DNA from: Siminovitchia terrae
GTDB lineage: Bacteria > Bacillota > Bacilli > Bacillales > Bacillaceae_C
Assembly: GCF_003605405.2 (NCBI RefSeq)
Contig: NZ_QYTW02000001.1
Location: 442,367 to 506,366, forward strand
Length of the DNA: 64,000 nt
Direction: 5' to 3'
Shown: positions 34,484-44,165 of the stretch, piece by piece
How positions within the stretch are numbered: the stretch's first letter is position 1
Layout: each line of letters begins with the position of its first letter
Program-made: the position numbers and the translations under genes
The notes under the pieces: model-generated
Databases searched by the model: none
Told to the model about the DNA's origin: nothing
What the model saw: only the letters and a program-made list of their open reading frames with translations

Positions 34484-35259
34484 TTTTGAACTTCCTCCCC
34501 TAAATAAGCCTCAATTACTTTCGGATTATTTCGGATTTCTTCGGGAAGTCCTTCTGCAATCAGGACACCATGATCCAAAACATAGATTCTTTCACAAATT
34601 CCCATGACTAAATTCATATCATGTTCAATGAGCAAAATCGTTAAATTGAACTTTTCACGTACAAAGGCAATCAGATCCATTAATTCTATTGTTTCTTGCG
34701 GGTTCATCCCGGCGGCAGGCTCGTCTAATAATAATAATTCTGGCTGTGCAGCAAGCGCACGGGCAATTTCTAGTCGACGTTGTTTTCCATAAGGTAAATT
34801 TCGAGCTTCTTCATCTTTATACTTATCAAGTCCGAAAATTTCCAAAAAAAGCATTGCCTTTTTTTCCATCTCCCGTTCTCCTCTAAAATGAGATGGCAAA
34901 CGTAAAATGGAACTCACTACAGAATGATTGACAATGGAATGGTAGGCAACCTTAACATTATCTAAAACAGACAGCTCATTGAATAGCCTAATGTTTTGAA
35001 AGGTACGGCTAATCCCGCTACGCGTTACTTTATAGGGAGCTAGACCGTTAATACGTTTGTGATTAAATATAATATCGCCTTCTGTTGGTACATAGACACC
35101 TGTAAACATATTAAAAGCTGTCGTTTTTCCCGCTCCGTTCGGTCCGATTAGCCCAACAAGTTCTCCTCTATTAATTTCCATCGTTACATTTGAAACTGCT
35201 TTTAGGCCGCCGAATTGTATTCCTAAATTTTCCACTTGAAGTAAAGGCTCTTTACTCAT
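34480..35259 (-). CDS. livG: Branched-chain amino-acid ABC transporter ATPase LivG
   Basis: The 259-residue ATPase has Walker A GPNGAGKTT, GISRTFQNIRLFNELSVLDN (Q-loop), LPYGKQRRLEIARALAAQPE (signature) and LLLDEPAAGMNPQE. These are LivG features. It overlaps livM by 8 bases and livF by 4. Confidence 0.95.
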   Translation of the reverse strand: MSKEPLLQVENLGIQFGGLKAVSNVTMEINRGELVGLIGPNGAGKTTAFNMFTGVYVPTEGDIIFNHKRINGLAPYKVTRSGISRTFQNIRLFNELSVLDNVKVAYHSIVNHSVVSSILRLPSHFRGEREMEKKAMLFLEIFGLDKYKDEEARNLPYGKQRRLEIARALAAQPELLLLDEPAAGMNPQETIELMDLIAFVREKFNLTILLIEHDMNLVMGICERIYVLDHGVLIAEGLPEEIRNNPKVIEAYLGEEVQK

Positions 35260-36199
35260 GACGATCGCCTCCCTTCGATTTGCCCCACATTTTGAAGTAA
35301 TCTGTAATTTCCATTGTCCCCATTAATCCTTTCGGGCGATACAGCATGACAAGAATCAGAATGATACTATATAAAATCATTCTCATTTCAGAGTAACTTT
35401 GGAGAAAAGTTGAAACAACCGTAAGTAAAATGGTTGCAATAATTGCACCTGATAAACTTCCGAGGCCACCAAGTACAACAAAAATTAAAATTTCAATAGA
35501 TTTCATAAATCCGAAGTTTACTGGTTGAATAATATAGAAGTTATGAGCAAACAACGCTCCCGCAACCCCAGCAAAAAATGAACCGATTGCAAAGGCAAGC
35601 ACCTTATAATACGTAGTATTAATCCCCATTGCATCTGATGCAATCTCATTTTCCCGTATAGAAATACATGCCCTTCCATGTCGTGAATTTGTAAAGTTTA
35701 TAATGACAACGATCGTAACAAACAAACAAATAAAAGCGTACGTCCATGTAGTAAAATGAGAAACTTGTATCCCTGCTGCGCCACCGACATAATCAATATT
35801 AAGAAACACAATTCGAATGATTTCCGCAAAACCAAGTGTAGCAATTGCTAAATAATCGCCTCGAAGTCGAAGGCTCGGTATACCGACAATTAAACCCGCA
35901 AATGTGGCAATCACCCCAGCCAGAACAATGGCAACTGGAAATGGAAGGCCTAGCCTCATTGTAGCAATTGCAGAAATATAAGCGCCAACTGCTAAAAATC
36001 CTGCATGACCAAGAGAGAATTGACCTGTAATTCCTATTACTAAATGCAGGCTTACAGCAAGTATGATATTAATTGAAATAAATATCAGCGTATTTAAATA
36101 ATAAGCATTCATGATATCTGTCACAATTAGAAGCTGAACAACCGCATATATAGCAACTGCCAATCCAACAAATGCCCAAAACTTTTTAGAATTTTTCAT
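35252..36199 (-). CDS. livM: Branched-chain amino-acid ABC transporter permease LivM
   Basis: The 315-residue membrane protein has 8-9 hydrophobic segments. SLHLVIGITGQFSLGHAGFL, then AVGAY, and GLPFPVAIVLAGVIATFAG, then SLRLRGDYLAIATLGFAEI are typical LivM sequences. YRPKGLMG near the C-terminus is conserved. It lies 13 bases after livH. Confidence 0.94.
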   Translation of the reverse strand: MKNSKKFWAFVGLAVAIYAVVQLLIVTDIMNAYYLNTLIFISINIILAVSLHLVIGITGQFSLGHAGFLAVGAYISAIATMRLGLPFPVAIVLAGVIATFAGLIVGIPSLRLRGDYLAIATLGFAEIIRIVFLNIDYVGGAAGIQVSHFTTWTYAFICLFVTIVVIINFTNSRHGRACISIRENEIASDAMGINTTYYKVLAFAIGSFFAGVAGALFAHNFYIIQPVNFGFMKSIEILIFVVLGGLGSLSGAIIATILLTVVSTFLQSYSEMRMILYSIILILVMLYRPKGLMGTMEITDYFKMWGKSKGGDRHE

Positions 36200-36212
36200 C
36201 TTGCTGTCTCAC

Positions 36213-37097
36213 CTACACTTTCTCTCTCGAGTTTTTTCCAAATATACCCGATGGTTTAAATATTAATATTAAAATTAAAATAACGAATGCAACTGCATCT
36301 CTCCATAAAGAAAATCCAAGCGCACTTACAATCGCTTCAACTACTCCAAGAAATAAACCACCAACCATCGCTCCTGGAATTATACCGATTCCACCAAGTA
36401 CAGCAGCAACAAACGCCTTTAATCCCGGAATAACCCCCATTAATGGATCAATTTTTGTATAGTAAATTCCAAAAACAACTCCTGCAGCTCCAGCTAAGGA
36501 AGATCCGATTGCGAATGTAGCAGAAATTGTATTATCCACATTAATGCCCATAAGACGAGCTGCATCGCTATCATAAGAAACTGCACGCATCGCTTTTCCA
36601 ATTTTTGTCTTGTGAACAATAAATTGAAGAATGATCATCAATACAATTGCAACTAATAAAATTAAAATCGATTGGCTACTTACTTGAGCTCCTAAAAAAT
36701 TAAAAGACTTATTCTGCAATACAGAAGGGTAAACCTCCGGTTGGGCACCACGGAAATAAATGACCCCATTTTGAATAAGTAATGAAACACCTATTGCGGT
36801 GATTAATGCAGCAATTCTCGTAGCGTTTCTTAAACGCTTGTAGGCAATTCGCTCAATAACGACCCCGATAACCGCACATACTGCCATTGATAAAAGCAAG
36901 GCAGGGAAAAAGCTGAGCCCCCAACCAGCAATTGCATAAAAGCCGATAAAAGCTCCAATCATAAATACTTCACCATGGGCAAAGTTAATTAGTTTAATAA
37001 TTCCGTAAACCATCGTATATCCTAATGCAATTAGTGCATAAATACTGCCGAGTGAAATACCGTTAATCAATTGTTGTAACCATTCCATTCTATTCAC
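36213..37097 (-). CDS. livH: Branched-chain amino-acid ABC transporter permease LivH
   Basis: The 294-residue membrane protein contains NGISLGSIYALIALGYTMVY, then GIIKLINFAHGEVFMIGAF, the LivH signature. AVLGGIGIIPGAMVGGLFLG and LILILIFKPSGIFG follow. It pairs with LivM. A hairpin lies between it and livK. Confidence 0.94.
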   Translation of the reverse strand: MNRMEWLQQLINGISLGSIYALIALGYTMVYGIIKLINFAHGEVFMIGAFIGFYAIAGWGLSFFPALLLSMAVCAVIGVVIERIAYKRLRNATRIAALITAIGVSLLIQNGVIYFRGAQPEVYPSVLQNKSFNFLGAQVSSQSILILLVAIVLMIILQFIVHKTKIGKAMRAVSYDSDAARLMGINVDNTISATFAIGSSLAGAAGVVFGIYYTKIDPLMGVIPGLKAFVAAVLGGIGIIPGAMVGGLFLGVVEAIVSALGFSLWRDAVAFVILILILIFKPSGIFGKNSREKV

Positions 37098-37123
37098 CCC
37101 TTCTCTCCTATGTTTTAAGCATT

Positions 37124-37160
37124 AAAAAGGGATGGAGGAACCCCTTCCCCCATCCCTTTT
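37124..37160 (-). terminator. livK-livH intercistronic hairpin (attenuator)
   Basis: On the minus strand AAAAGGGATGG pairs with CCATCCCTTTT and ends in TTTTT. It sits between the binding-protein and permease genes. Partial termination here would give the usual excess of binding protein over permease. Confidence 0.75.
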
Positions 37161-37166
37161 GTTGAA

Positions 37167-38366
37167 TTAAGGATCCACTTTTGTTTTAAAGACTTGCTCT
37201 CCATCTTGAAATTCTAAAATGGTTGCAGATTTAATAGGATGGTGATTCTCATCAACTGAATAAAGGCCAGTTATAAGCTCAAGTCCATCTGTTTTTTCAA
37301 GTTCCTCTTTAATTTTTTTCGAATCTACTTCTCCAGCACGTTCAATAGCATCTTTTAATAAATAAACGGTATCGTATCCTAACGCATTGAATGCATTAGG
37401 TGACTGATTATATTTCGCTTTGAACTTTTCTTTAAAGTCTTGAATTTTTCCATCAGGATCCTCAGAGGAATAGTGATTCACTGTAAATGTGTTATTTAAT
37501 GCATCCACACCAGCTAAATCAAGAAGAGTTGGAGAATCCCATCCGTCCGCTCCCATTAACGGAACGTCAATACCCATTTCACGCGCTTGTTTAACAATTA
37601 ACCCTACTTCTTCATAGTATCCAGGGATAAAGATAAATTCAGGGTTAGCAGATTTAATACGGGTTAGTGTAGAACGGAAATCTGAATCCTTAGCTACATA
37701 AGACTCATTTGCGACTGTTTCTCCACCCGCGGACTCAAAATATTCTTTAAAAGATTTTGCTAAACCTTTTGAGTAGTCACTAGAATTATCAGAATAAATT
37801 GCTGCCTTTTTAACTTTTAATTCATTTGCGGCGAAATTAGCAGCGACTGTTCCTTGAAATGGATCGATAAACGAAGTTCGGAACACATACTCATTCAAGC
37901 TGCCATCTTCATTGACTGTTACCGTTGGGCTTGTACCTGACGGTGAAATTAACGGCGTTTCATTGTCATTAGCAATTTGAGCTTGTGCAACAGTCGCACC
38001 ACTTGTTGCTGCACCTATAATGGCTACAACTTTATCTTGAGTGGTTAGTTTAACTGCGCCACTTGTGGCCTCAGCAGCCTCAGATTTATTGTCGACCTTT
38101 ACAAGTTCAATTTTTTTACCATCAATTCCGCCCGCCTCGTTAATTTCATCAACAGCTAATTGAATACCATCAGCTTCGGATGTTCCATAAGATGCAACAG
38201 CTCCGGTAAGTTCAAGGTTTAGACCAATTTTAATTGTACCACCATCTTTAGAGCTAGATGATGATTCCCCGTCTCCATCACTACTGCTTTTTTCCCCGCA
38301 GCCAGCTAAAACTCCTAAAGCTAATGCAGTTGCTGCAAAAATGCTTGTAAACTTTTTCAATTTCAT
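37167..38366 (-). CDS. livK: Branched-chain amino-acid-binding lipoprotein
   Basis: The 399-residue protein has a lipoprotein signal (IFAATALALGVLAGC, lipid Cys at about 23), a Ser/Asp/Gly-rich linker and a type I periplasmic-binding fold (IKIGLNLELTGAVASYGTSE; AAIYSDNSSDYSKGLAKSFK). It is the first gene of the liv operon. A 15-bp CodY-like site lies about 130 bases upstream. Amino-acid specificity (Leu/Ile/Val or others) is inferred. Confidence 0.9.
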   Translation of the reverse strand: MKLKKFTSIFAATALALGVLAGCGEKSSSDGDGESSSSSKDGGTIKIGLNLELTGAVASYGTSEADGIQLAVDEINEAGGIDGKKIELVKVDNKSEAAEATSGAVKLTTQDKVVAIIGAATSGATVAQAQIANDNETPLISPSGTSPTVTVNEDGSLNEYVFRTSFIDPFQGTVAANFAANELKVKKAAIYSDNSSDYSKGLAKSFKEYFESAGGETVANESYVAKDSDFRSTLTRIKSANPEFIFIPGYYEEVGLIVKQAREMGIDVPLMGADGWDSPTLLDLAGVDALNNTFTVNHYSSEDPDGKIQDFKEKFKAKYNQSPNAFNALGYDTVYLLKDAIERAGEVDSKKIKEELEKTDGLELITGLYSVDENHHPIKSATILEFQDGEQVFKTKVDP

Positions 38367-38894
38367 TTATACCCCCCCATATTCTTTAAATAACTCTAAT
38401 CAATAGATAGATATTTATTTAAAAATTAGAATTATTTTTAATATAATGAAACCAATTGAGTATTGCAAATGAAATTTTAATTCCGTCTACCGGAATACTC
38501 TGACTATTAATAAATTTATTATGCCGAATTTTTTATCGTCTCCTTACATATAGGATTATAAAAAGTATACATTTTTCATTATGTCTTGTCAAAATATTTT
38601 TTCTTATCAGATAAAAGTGGCTTTCAAAGAGTTTTTTACCTATTAAGTAGCAAGACTTAGGTTGCTAAATGATTTTTCTGTATAACGCTAGTACTATATG
38701 AATTATAAAGCGCAAAAAGATATTAACAACTTCATTATAAATTATAGACCTTTATTGTCCTCCAACTACGCGTATCATCAAAGTTAAAATAGAGATACTG
38801 GATCATTACACCATATAAAGGAGTGGTGAGAAATTGAAGAGGCATTTCTATAGAAGAGGTTGTATTTGCAAAAAGAAAAGGTATTGATGTGGCT
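38367..38894. other. liv promoter region with possible CodY site
   Basis: This AT-rich region lacks genes. AATACTCTGACTATT (38494-38508) matches the CodY consensus AATTTTCWGAAAATT at 11 of 15 positions, a plausible but weak site. No T-box or other riboswitch architecture is seen. Sequence after about 38800 merges into the start of the integrase remnant. Confidence 0.4.
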
Positions 38895-39930
38895 CCACAT
38901 GGCTTTTGTAGTAGATATCGGCATTGATCCAAAAACGGAAAAAAAGAAGACAAAAATCAAAAGGCGGGTTTAAAACAAAGCAAGAGGCAATTGCATCGGC
39001 AACTACTCTCGTTCACGGATTAAATATGGGAACTTATATGTTTTATTCAAGGACTTTGCCCAAGAATGGCTGATGATTTATAGTGAAACCACCAATGTAA
39101 AACCCGGCACAGTCCAGGTGAGGAAGTATGAAATTGATAAACTAATACCCTATCTTGCCAATTTAAAGCTTAAAGACATCACGCTAAAAAATTACAAAGA
39201 TGCTTTAAATGATTTAAAGAGAAAGGGTATGCGGACAATACATTAATTAGCGTTCACCGCACTGGGAGAATGATCTTCAGGAGGACATCGAGATGGATCT
39301 TATCAGTAAAGATCCGACAGAATTTGCTTACGTAAAAAGAGGCAAAAAACGGAAGAGCAAGAAATCCCCAAGTACCTGGAGAAAGAGGAGCTCGGACTAT
39401 TACTGGATACAGCGGCTAAGAAAGTATTAGAGATAGATTACCTCGTTTTCCTTATCCTCTCCTATATAGGAATGCGTGTGGGTGAATTAGTAGCCCTTAA
39501 GTGGAAAGACATCGACTTTGATGACCCTGCCATCGGCATTACAAAAACATATTACAATCTTACGAACAACACTATAAAGTACGAATTGGTCCCGCCTAAA
39601 ACGAGAAGGTTGAGAAGAAAAATCACAATTGATGAAGATATAATCAAGGCACTACAAAAACACAATGAGGTTCAGAATAAAGTGAAAGATCGTCTTGGTT
39701 TGGCTTACCATGATAAAGGTTTTATTTTTGCAAAAAAAGAGCGGCAGCCTGGCTATCCAATCTTTATTAAGACTGTTGAAAACAGAATGGGACCGATAAG
39801 AGCCAGTCAAAGTATTTCAAATGAATTATATGCAAACCTTTGTTATTTTAAAATGCTAAATAATCTCGTAGGTTTTCCGCCCGCTTCCTTTAGATTCCAC
39901 GCAACCGCGGGCACCATTGCGTTAGGCTAG
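38895..39930 (+). pseudogene. Decayed tyrosine integrase (ICE/phage type)
   Basis: Pieces in different frames read MAFVVDIGIDPKTEKKKTKI (N-terminal AP2-like arm-binding domain), DFAQEWLMIYSETTNVKPGT, then VQVRKYEIDKLIPYLANLKL (core-binding) and YIGMRVGELVALKWKDIDFD (catalytic Arg region). Frameshifts lie near 38960 and 39235. The box II H-x-L-R-H and Tyr region is missing; after about 39790 the sequence becomes unrelated and ends FRFHATAGTIALG. It resembles integrases of the ICEBs1/Tn916 group. No other element genes remain nearby. Confidence 0.8.
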
Positions 39931-39994
39931 CTTTGCTTCTGCCTCCGTAGTTCGAGACTTGCGCACTATAGACTGCGCCCATGCTGAGCGCACC

Positions 39995-40033
39995 AAAAAG
40001 GCAACTGCCGACTAGGGATCAGTTGCCTTTTAT
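39995..40033. terminator. Bidirectional intrinsic terminator
   Basis: AAAAGGCAACTG pairs with CAGTTGCCTTTT (12 bp) around a 13-base loop, with T runs on both strands. It lies between the integrase remnant and the minus-strand oxidoreductase. Confidence 0.85.
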
Positions 40034-40059
40034 TAGGCTGATAACTTCCAAAAAGTTAT

Positions 40060-41028
40060 TTAATTTGATTTAGTTTCTCTACTTAGAACAATCTTGCCAC
40101 GGGTTCTTCCGGTTTGGCTAGATTTATGTGCTTTTTTTACTCCGTCAACTGTAAGTGGATAAACCTCCGTCACTACCGGCTTCAGTTTTTGCGCTTCAAC
40201 TAGCTCGCGAATATGACCCATGTTTTCTCCATCCGGACGAGTAAACACAAATTCAACCTTAAGTTGAAGATTTTCTTCTTTCTTTTTTGCATAATCAGGC
40301 TTTATTGCATCTCTCTCGCTAATGATCGTAGCTACTTTTGAATTCTGCTTCATAAGTTTCAAAGCATCCCCGTATGCCGAACCTCCAAGCGTATCTAGCA
40401 TGAAGTCAAATTTTTTTGTTTCAGCAATACTTCCTAAGTCATAAGCTATAACTTGATCCACACCTAAATCACGTACAAAATCATAATTCTTTGAACTTGT
40501 TGTGGTTGTAACATAAGCACCACGCGCTTTCGCTAACTGAATGGCGATCGAACCAATTCCACCACTTCCAGCTAAAATGAGAACATTATCCCCGGCCTGG
40601 ATATTTCCCACTTCTACAAGTGCCTGCCAAACAGTTAATCCTACTAATGGGAGTGAGGCTGCTTCAACATACGTCAAACCTTGCGGCATTGGAGCAACAA
40701 GTCTTGCAGGAACAACGATTTCATCTGCATAAGTTCCCTGTTTCTCCATCTCAGGTCTAAAAAAAACATCATCCCCTGCTTGAAATTTTTTTACATTTTC
40801 TCCTGTCGCAATTATTGTTCCAGCTGCATCCCACCCTAAAATGAGGGGTAGTTCATACGGAAAATCCTCTTTCAAAAGCCCTTTGCGAACTTTCCAATCA
40901 ACAGGGTTTACTCCGCTTGCTTTTATCGAAACTAATATTTCCTCTGGCCCTACTTGTTCCGTTGGTATGTTAATTTCCTTAATTTGCTGTTCTCCTCCAT
41001 ATTGCTCTATACCAATTCCTATCATCAT
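40060..41028 (-). CDS. NADP-dependent zinc-free oxidoreductase (quinone reductase-like MDR)
   Basis: The 322-residue medium-chain dehydrogenase/reductase has GVNPVDWKVRKGLLKEDFPY and LILAGSGGIGSIAIQLAKAR (NADP-binding AGSGGIGS loop), typical of the quinone oxidoreductase group. It lacks the zinc-ligand cysteines. It probably reduces quinones or enones. GGGGAG lies 5 bases upstream of the two ATGs. It is outside the sugar cluster, separated by a hairpin. Confidence 0.87.
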   Translation of the reverse strand: MMIGIGIEQYGGEQQIKEINIPTEQVGPEEILVSIKASGVNPVDWKVRKGLLKEDFPYELPLILGWDAAGTIIATGENVKKFQAGDDVFFRPEMEKQGTYADEIVVPARLVAPMPQGLTYVEAASLPLVGLTVWQALVEVGNIQAGDNVLILAGSGGIGSIAIQLAKARGAYVTTTTSSKNYDFVRDLGVDQVIAYDLGSIAETKKFDFMLDTLGGSAYGDALKLMKQNSKVATIISERDAIKPDYAKKKEENLQLKVEFVFTRPDGENMGHIRELVEAQKLKPVVTEVYPLTVDGVKKAHKSSQTGRTRGKIVLSRETKSN

Positions 41029-41078
41029 AAGTACTCCCCTCTATAACTGTTGATGCATCAATAGTTTGAACCGTTGTA

Positions 41079-41107
41079 AGGGTGTCGAAAAAAATTTTCG
41101 ACACCCT
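41079..41107. repeat. Perfect 13-bp inverted repeat, AGGGTGTCGAAAA/TTTTCGACACCCT
   Basis: The arms are separated by 3 bases. It has no run of T outside the stem. It lies between two minus-strand genes, 165 bases downstream of the alcohol dehydrogenase. It could be a weak terminator, an operator or the end of a small element. Confidence 0.55.
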
Positions 41108-41272
41108 GATTAACAATGTTTTTAGATATGTGACTCCATCCGTTGAATCCGCTTCAGCGCCTAGGGGGCGGTCCCGTAAAGACACCTTAACTTGAATTAC
41201 ATATGAGTATCATGACTTCAACATATATAGTCTATCATTATTGAGTCATTAGATTTACAGATAGCCCTTGTA

Positions 41273-42325
41273 TTACCATTTATCAACCACAGTAACGCCT
41301 ACAGTTTTATATTCTCCCATAGACATTAAAATGCCACCGGCATCTTCAATACTTACAGTCCTAGTAACTAATTTAGCCGGGTCTAAAACTCCACTCTCTA
41401 CCATTTGAAGCATATCTGGGTAACGGTGTGCTTGCATTCCAAGTGAACCAACAATAGAAAGTTCTTTTTGAACAATAAAATCAACTGGTAGCGAAATCAT
41501 CCCTTGTTCTTCCTGTGTAGTAAGGCCAATTTGTAAATGACGTCCTCTTTTCCTTAAGCTATTAATAGCATTTTGACAAGTTGCGGGAACCCCTAGCGCA
41601 TCAACTGCTACATGTACCCCCCCTTGAGTTAGTTCAAGGATTTCTCCCACAGCATCTTTTTCTTTTCCATTAATTGTTACGACTGCCCCCAACTCTTTGG
41701 CAAGCTTTAAACTTTCGTTATTTATATCGACTGCAATTACGTTGGCACCCAGAGCTGTAGCAATATGAATAGCAGAAAGACCAATTCCACCGCAACCATG
41801 AACGGCGACCCATTCACCGGGCCTCACTTTCACCTGATCTACTATTCCATGGAATGAGGTCATAAATCGGCAGCCTAATGCAGCCGCATCAATATAACCT
41901 ACTTTTTCCGGTAAATTAACTACATTTACTTCAGCATTTGGGACATGAACATATCGACCAAATCCTCCCCAGTAATCAAATCCTGGAGCTACACCATTCT
42001 CACATATATTTTGATGACCGGACTTACAATATTCACACGTCCCGTCACCTTGGCTAAACGGAACAATTACTCTATCGCCTTTTTTAAAGCTCTTAACATC
42101 ACGGCCTACTTCTTCAATAACTCCAGAAAATTCATGGCCTAAAACGTGGGGGAATTCGATATTCATACCATACCACTGCCCGTCGCCCATCCAAGCATGC
42201 CAATCGCTTCGACAAATTCCATTTGCTTCAACGCGGATAATAACTCCATCCGAGGTTAGTTCCGGATCTGGCATTTCCAATACTTCTAGAGGTTTTCCAA
42301 TCCCAGTCATTACCATTGCTTTCAT
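41273..42325 (-). CDS. Zinc-dependent alcohol dehydrogenase (MDR family)
   Basis: The 350-residue protein has GICRSDWHAWMGDGQW (catalytic Cys about 38), FPHVLGHEFSG, a structural-zinc loop that keeps only three Cys (GTCEYCKSGHQNIC) and VHGCGGIGLSAIHIATALGA for NAD. The substrate is probably an alcohol or polyol. It is the distal gene of the unit headed by the sugar ABC transporter and follows the aldehyde dehydrogenase, from which it is separated by a decayed dehydrogenase 3' end. Confidence 0.85.
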   Translation of the reverse strand: MKAMVMTGIGKPLEVLEMPDPELTSDGVIIRVEANGICRSDWHAWMGDGQWYGMNIEFPHVLGHEFSGVIEEVGRDVKSFKKGDRVIVPFSQGDGTCEYCKSGHQNICENGVAPGFDYWGGFGRYVHVPNAEVNVVNLPEKVGYIDAAALGCRFMTSFHGIVDQVKVRPGEWVAVHGCGGIGLSAIHIATALGANVIAVDINNESLKLAKELGAVVTINGKEKDAVGEILELTQGGVHVAVDALGVPATCQNAINSLRKRGRHLQIGLTTQEEQGMISLPVDFIVQKELSIVGSLGMQAHRYPDMLQMVESGVLDPAKLVTRTVSIEDAGGILMSMGEYKTVGVTVVDKW

Positions 42326-42408
42326 TTTTTATCACATTCCTTTATTTTTAGATTTTAATATAATAATTGAGATCGTTCCGTCAAAAGTACTTTTTTAAAA
42401 TTACATCA

Positions 42409-42605
42409 TCACTCAGCTACTCCATACTTTTCTACGGTACGATCTATACTATTTGCAGAATAACTGATTGCCTTTTCCACTTTTTTTAATGAAAATTCAT
42501 GGGTGAGTAATTTTTTAAGTGGAAATTGCTCGCTTGCAATAACAGTGACAACACCTTCATATGACAACGGACTAAGAGATGTTGTTGTAAATACTTTTCG
42601 TCCTT
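42409..42605 (-). pseudogene. 3' fragment of another zinc-type alcohol dehydrogenase
   Basis: The frame reads SEQFPLKKLLTHEFSLKKVE, then KAISYSANSIDRTVEKYGVA and a stop (42409-42411). LLTHEFSLKKVEKA is the usual C-terminal segment of medium-chain dehydrogenases. No upstream part exists between it and the aldehyde dehydrogenase, so it is an orphan 3' end. Confidence 0.6.
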
Positions 42606-42679
42606 TTTATTAATCCACAGGGCTTAAATTCCTATGGTATAGTCAAGAGTTAGGTTATGTTGGTTAGTAACAGTAATTC

Positions 42680-44104
42680 TTATAGCTCAATTCTTGTCGA
42701 AATCATCTTTTCGACTAAATACTCTCTAATCCCGTGATGACCTCCTTCTTTTCCATTTCCACTTTCCTTGATTCCACCGAATGGAACAGCAACTGTAATC
42801 GGTAACGTATCGTTTACTCCGATAATTCCATATTCCAACTCTTCGGATACACGATGTACCCTAGAAAGATTATTTGTATAAAAATACGCTGCTAATCCGT
42901 ATTCCGTATTATTTGCTTTTTTGAGTACGTCTTCTTCTGTTTCAAATGCGATAATTGGGGCAACAGGACCAAAAGTTTCTTCATATGAAATAATCATTGA
43001 ATCATTGACACCTTTTAGTACCGTTGGTTCAAAGAAACTTCCCGTATACTTACTTTTGTCTGGTCGTTTTCCACCAATAAGCAATTCAGCTCCTTTACCT
43101 ATTGCATCTTGGACATGTTTCTCCGATTTTTCAACTCCTTTTTCACTAACGAGTGGTCCGACATTTGTTTCGGGATCAAGACCATCACCGATTTTTAGTT
43201 GTTTCGTCTTCTCTACTAGTTTTTCTGCAAATTCATCTACAACAGACTGATGCACGTAGAGTCGATTCATTGCTACACATACCTGCCCGGCACAAGAGAA
43301 TTTACCAGCTATTAAACCATCCACTGCCAAGTCAATATCCGCATCTTCAAATACAATAAAAGGTGCATGCCCTCCTAATTCTAATGACAACTTTTTCACT
43401 GTTTCAGCACCTTGGGCCATTAACATCTTTCCAACCTCAGTCGAACCTGTAAAGCTAAGTTTTTTCACATTTTTGCTATTAAGTAACGTTGCCGAAATAT
43501 CATTAGAATTTCCAGCGACTAAGTTGACGACACCAGCAGGAAGGCCTGCTTGTTCAAAGATTTCAAATATTAACTTGGCGGATAATGGTGACTGACTCGC
43601 AGGCTTTAACACAACTGTACACCCTGCAGCAATTGCCGGTGAAATTTTCCTAGTAATCATTGAAACTGGGAAATTCCATGGTGTGATTGCTCCTACGACT
43701 CCAATTGGCTGTTTTAGTACTTGCACGCGCTTGTTCGGCGCATCTGTTGGAATCGTTTCACCGTATACGCGTCGTGCCTCTTCCGCATACCACTGTACAT
43801 ATTCAATTGCCTGTTGCACTTCTGCGCGCATATCAGCTATAGCCTTTCCCATTTCAAGCGTTCCCGTTCGTGCCAATTCTTCTTTTTGTTCTGTCATCAA
43901 AGCTGCAATCCGATATAAGTAGTTACTTCTTTCGATCGCTGGTAATTTCGACCAAGTTTTAAAAGCTTTACTTGCTGCTTCAATTGCTTCTTCGACTTGC
44001 TCAATTCCTACCTTCGGTACTGTCCCTACAGTTTCACCGTTACTAGGATTTTTCACTACAATTTTACCAATTCCATCTGTAATCCAATTTCCATTAATAA
44101 ACAT
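42680..44104 (-). CDS. NAD(P)-dependent aldehyde dehydrogenase (succinate-semialdehyde dehydrogenase-like)
   Basis: The 474-residue enzyme has GAITPWNFPVSMITRKISPA, then LSFTGSTEVGKMLMAQ, LELGGHAPFIVF (general-base Glu) and FSCAGQVCVAMNRLYVH (catalytic Cys in GQVC). ESGNGKEGGHHGIREYL at the C-terminus is close to GabD-type enzymes. In this context it may oxidise an aldehyde released from the imported sugar or polyol rather than succinate semialdehyde. It lies 61 bases after the permease gene. Confidence 0.92.
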   Translation of the reverse strand: MFINGNWITDGIGKIVVKNPSNGETVGTVPKVGIEQVEEAIEAASKAFKTWSKLPAIERSNYLYRIAALMTEQKEELARTGTLEMGKAIADMRAEVQQAIEYVQWYAEEARRVYGETIPTDAPNKRVQVLKQPIGVVGAITPWNFPVSMITRKISPAIAAGCTVVLKPASQSPLSAKLIFEIFEQAGLPAGVVNLVAGNSNDISATLLNSKNVKKLSFTGSTEVGKMLMAQGAETVKKLSLELGGHAPFIVFEDADIDLAVDGLIAGKFSCAGQVCVAMNRLYVHQSVVDEFAEKLVEKTKQLKIGDGLDPETNVGPLVSEKGVEKSEKHVQDAIGKGAELLIGGKRPDKSKYTGSFFEPTVLKGVNDSMIISYEETFGPVAPIIAFETEEDVLKKANNTEYGLAAYFYTNNLSRVHRVSEELEYGIIGVNDTLPITVAVPFGGIKESGNGKEGGHHGIREYLVEKMISTRIEL

Positions 44105-44165
44105 ATTAATCTTCCTCCATTAAATGTATTTATTTGTATTTTTCCGTTCGAAATAGATTCCTTGA

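Noticed and set aside
38367-38730. T-box or other riboswitch upstream of livK
   Set aside because: No T-box core, specifier stem or antiterminator is visible; the region is simply AT-rich.
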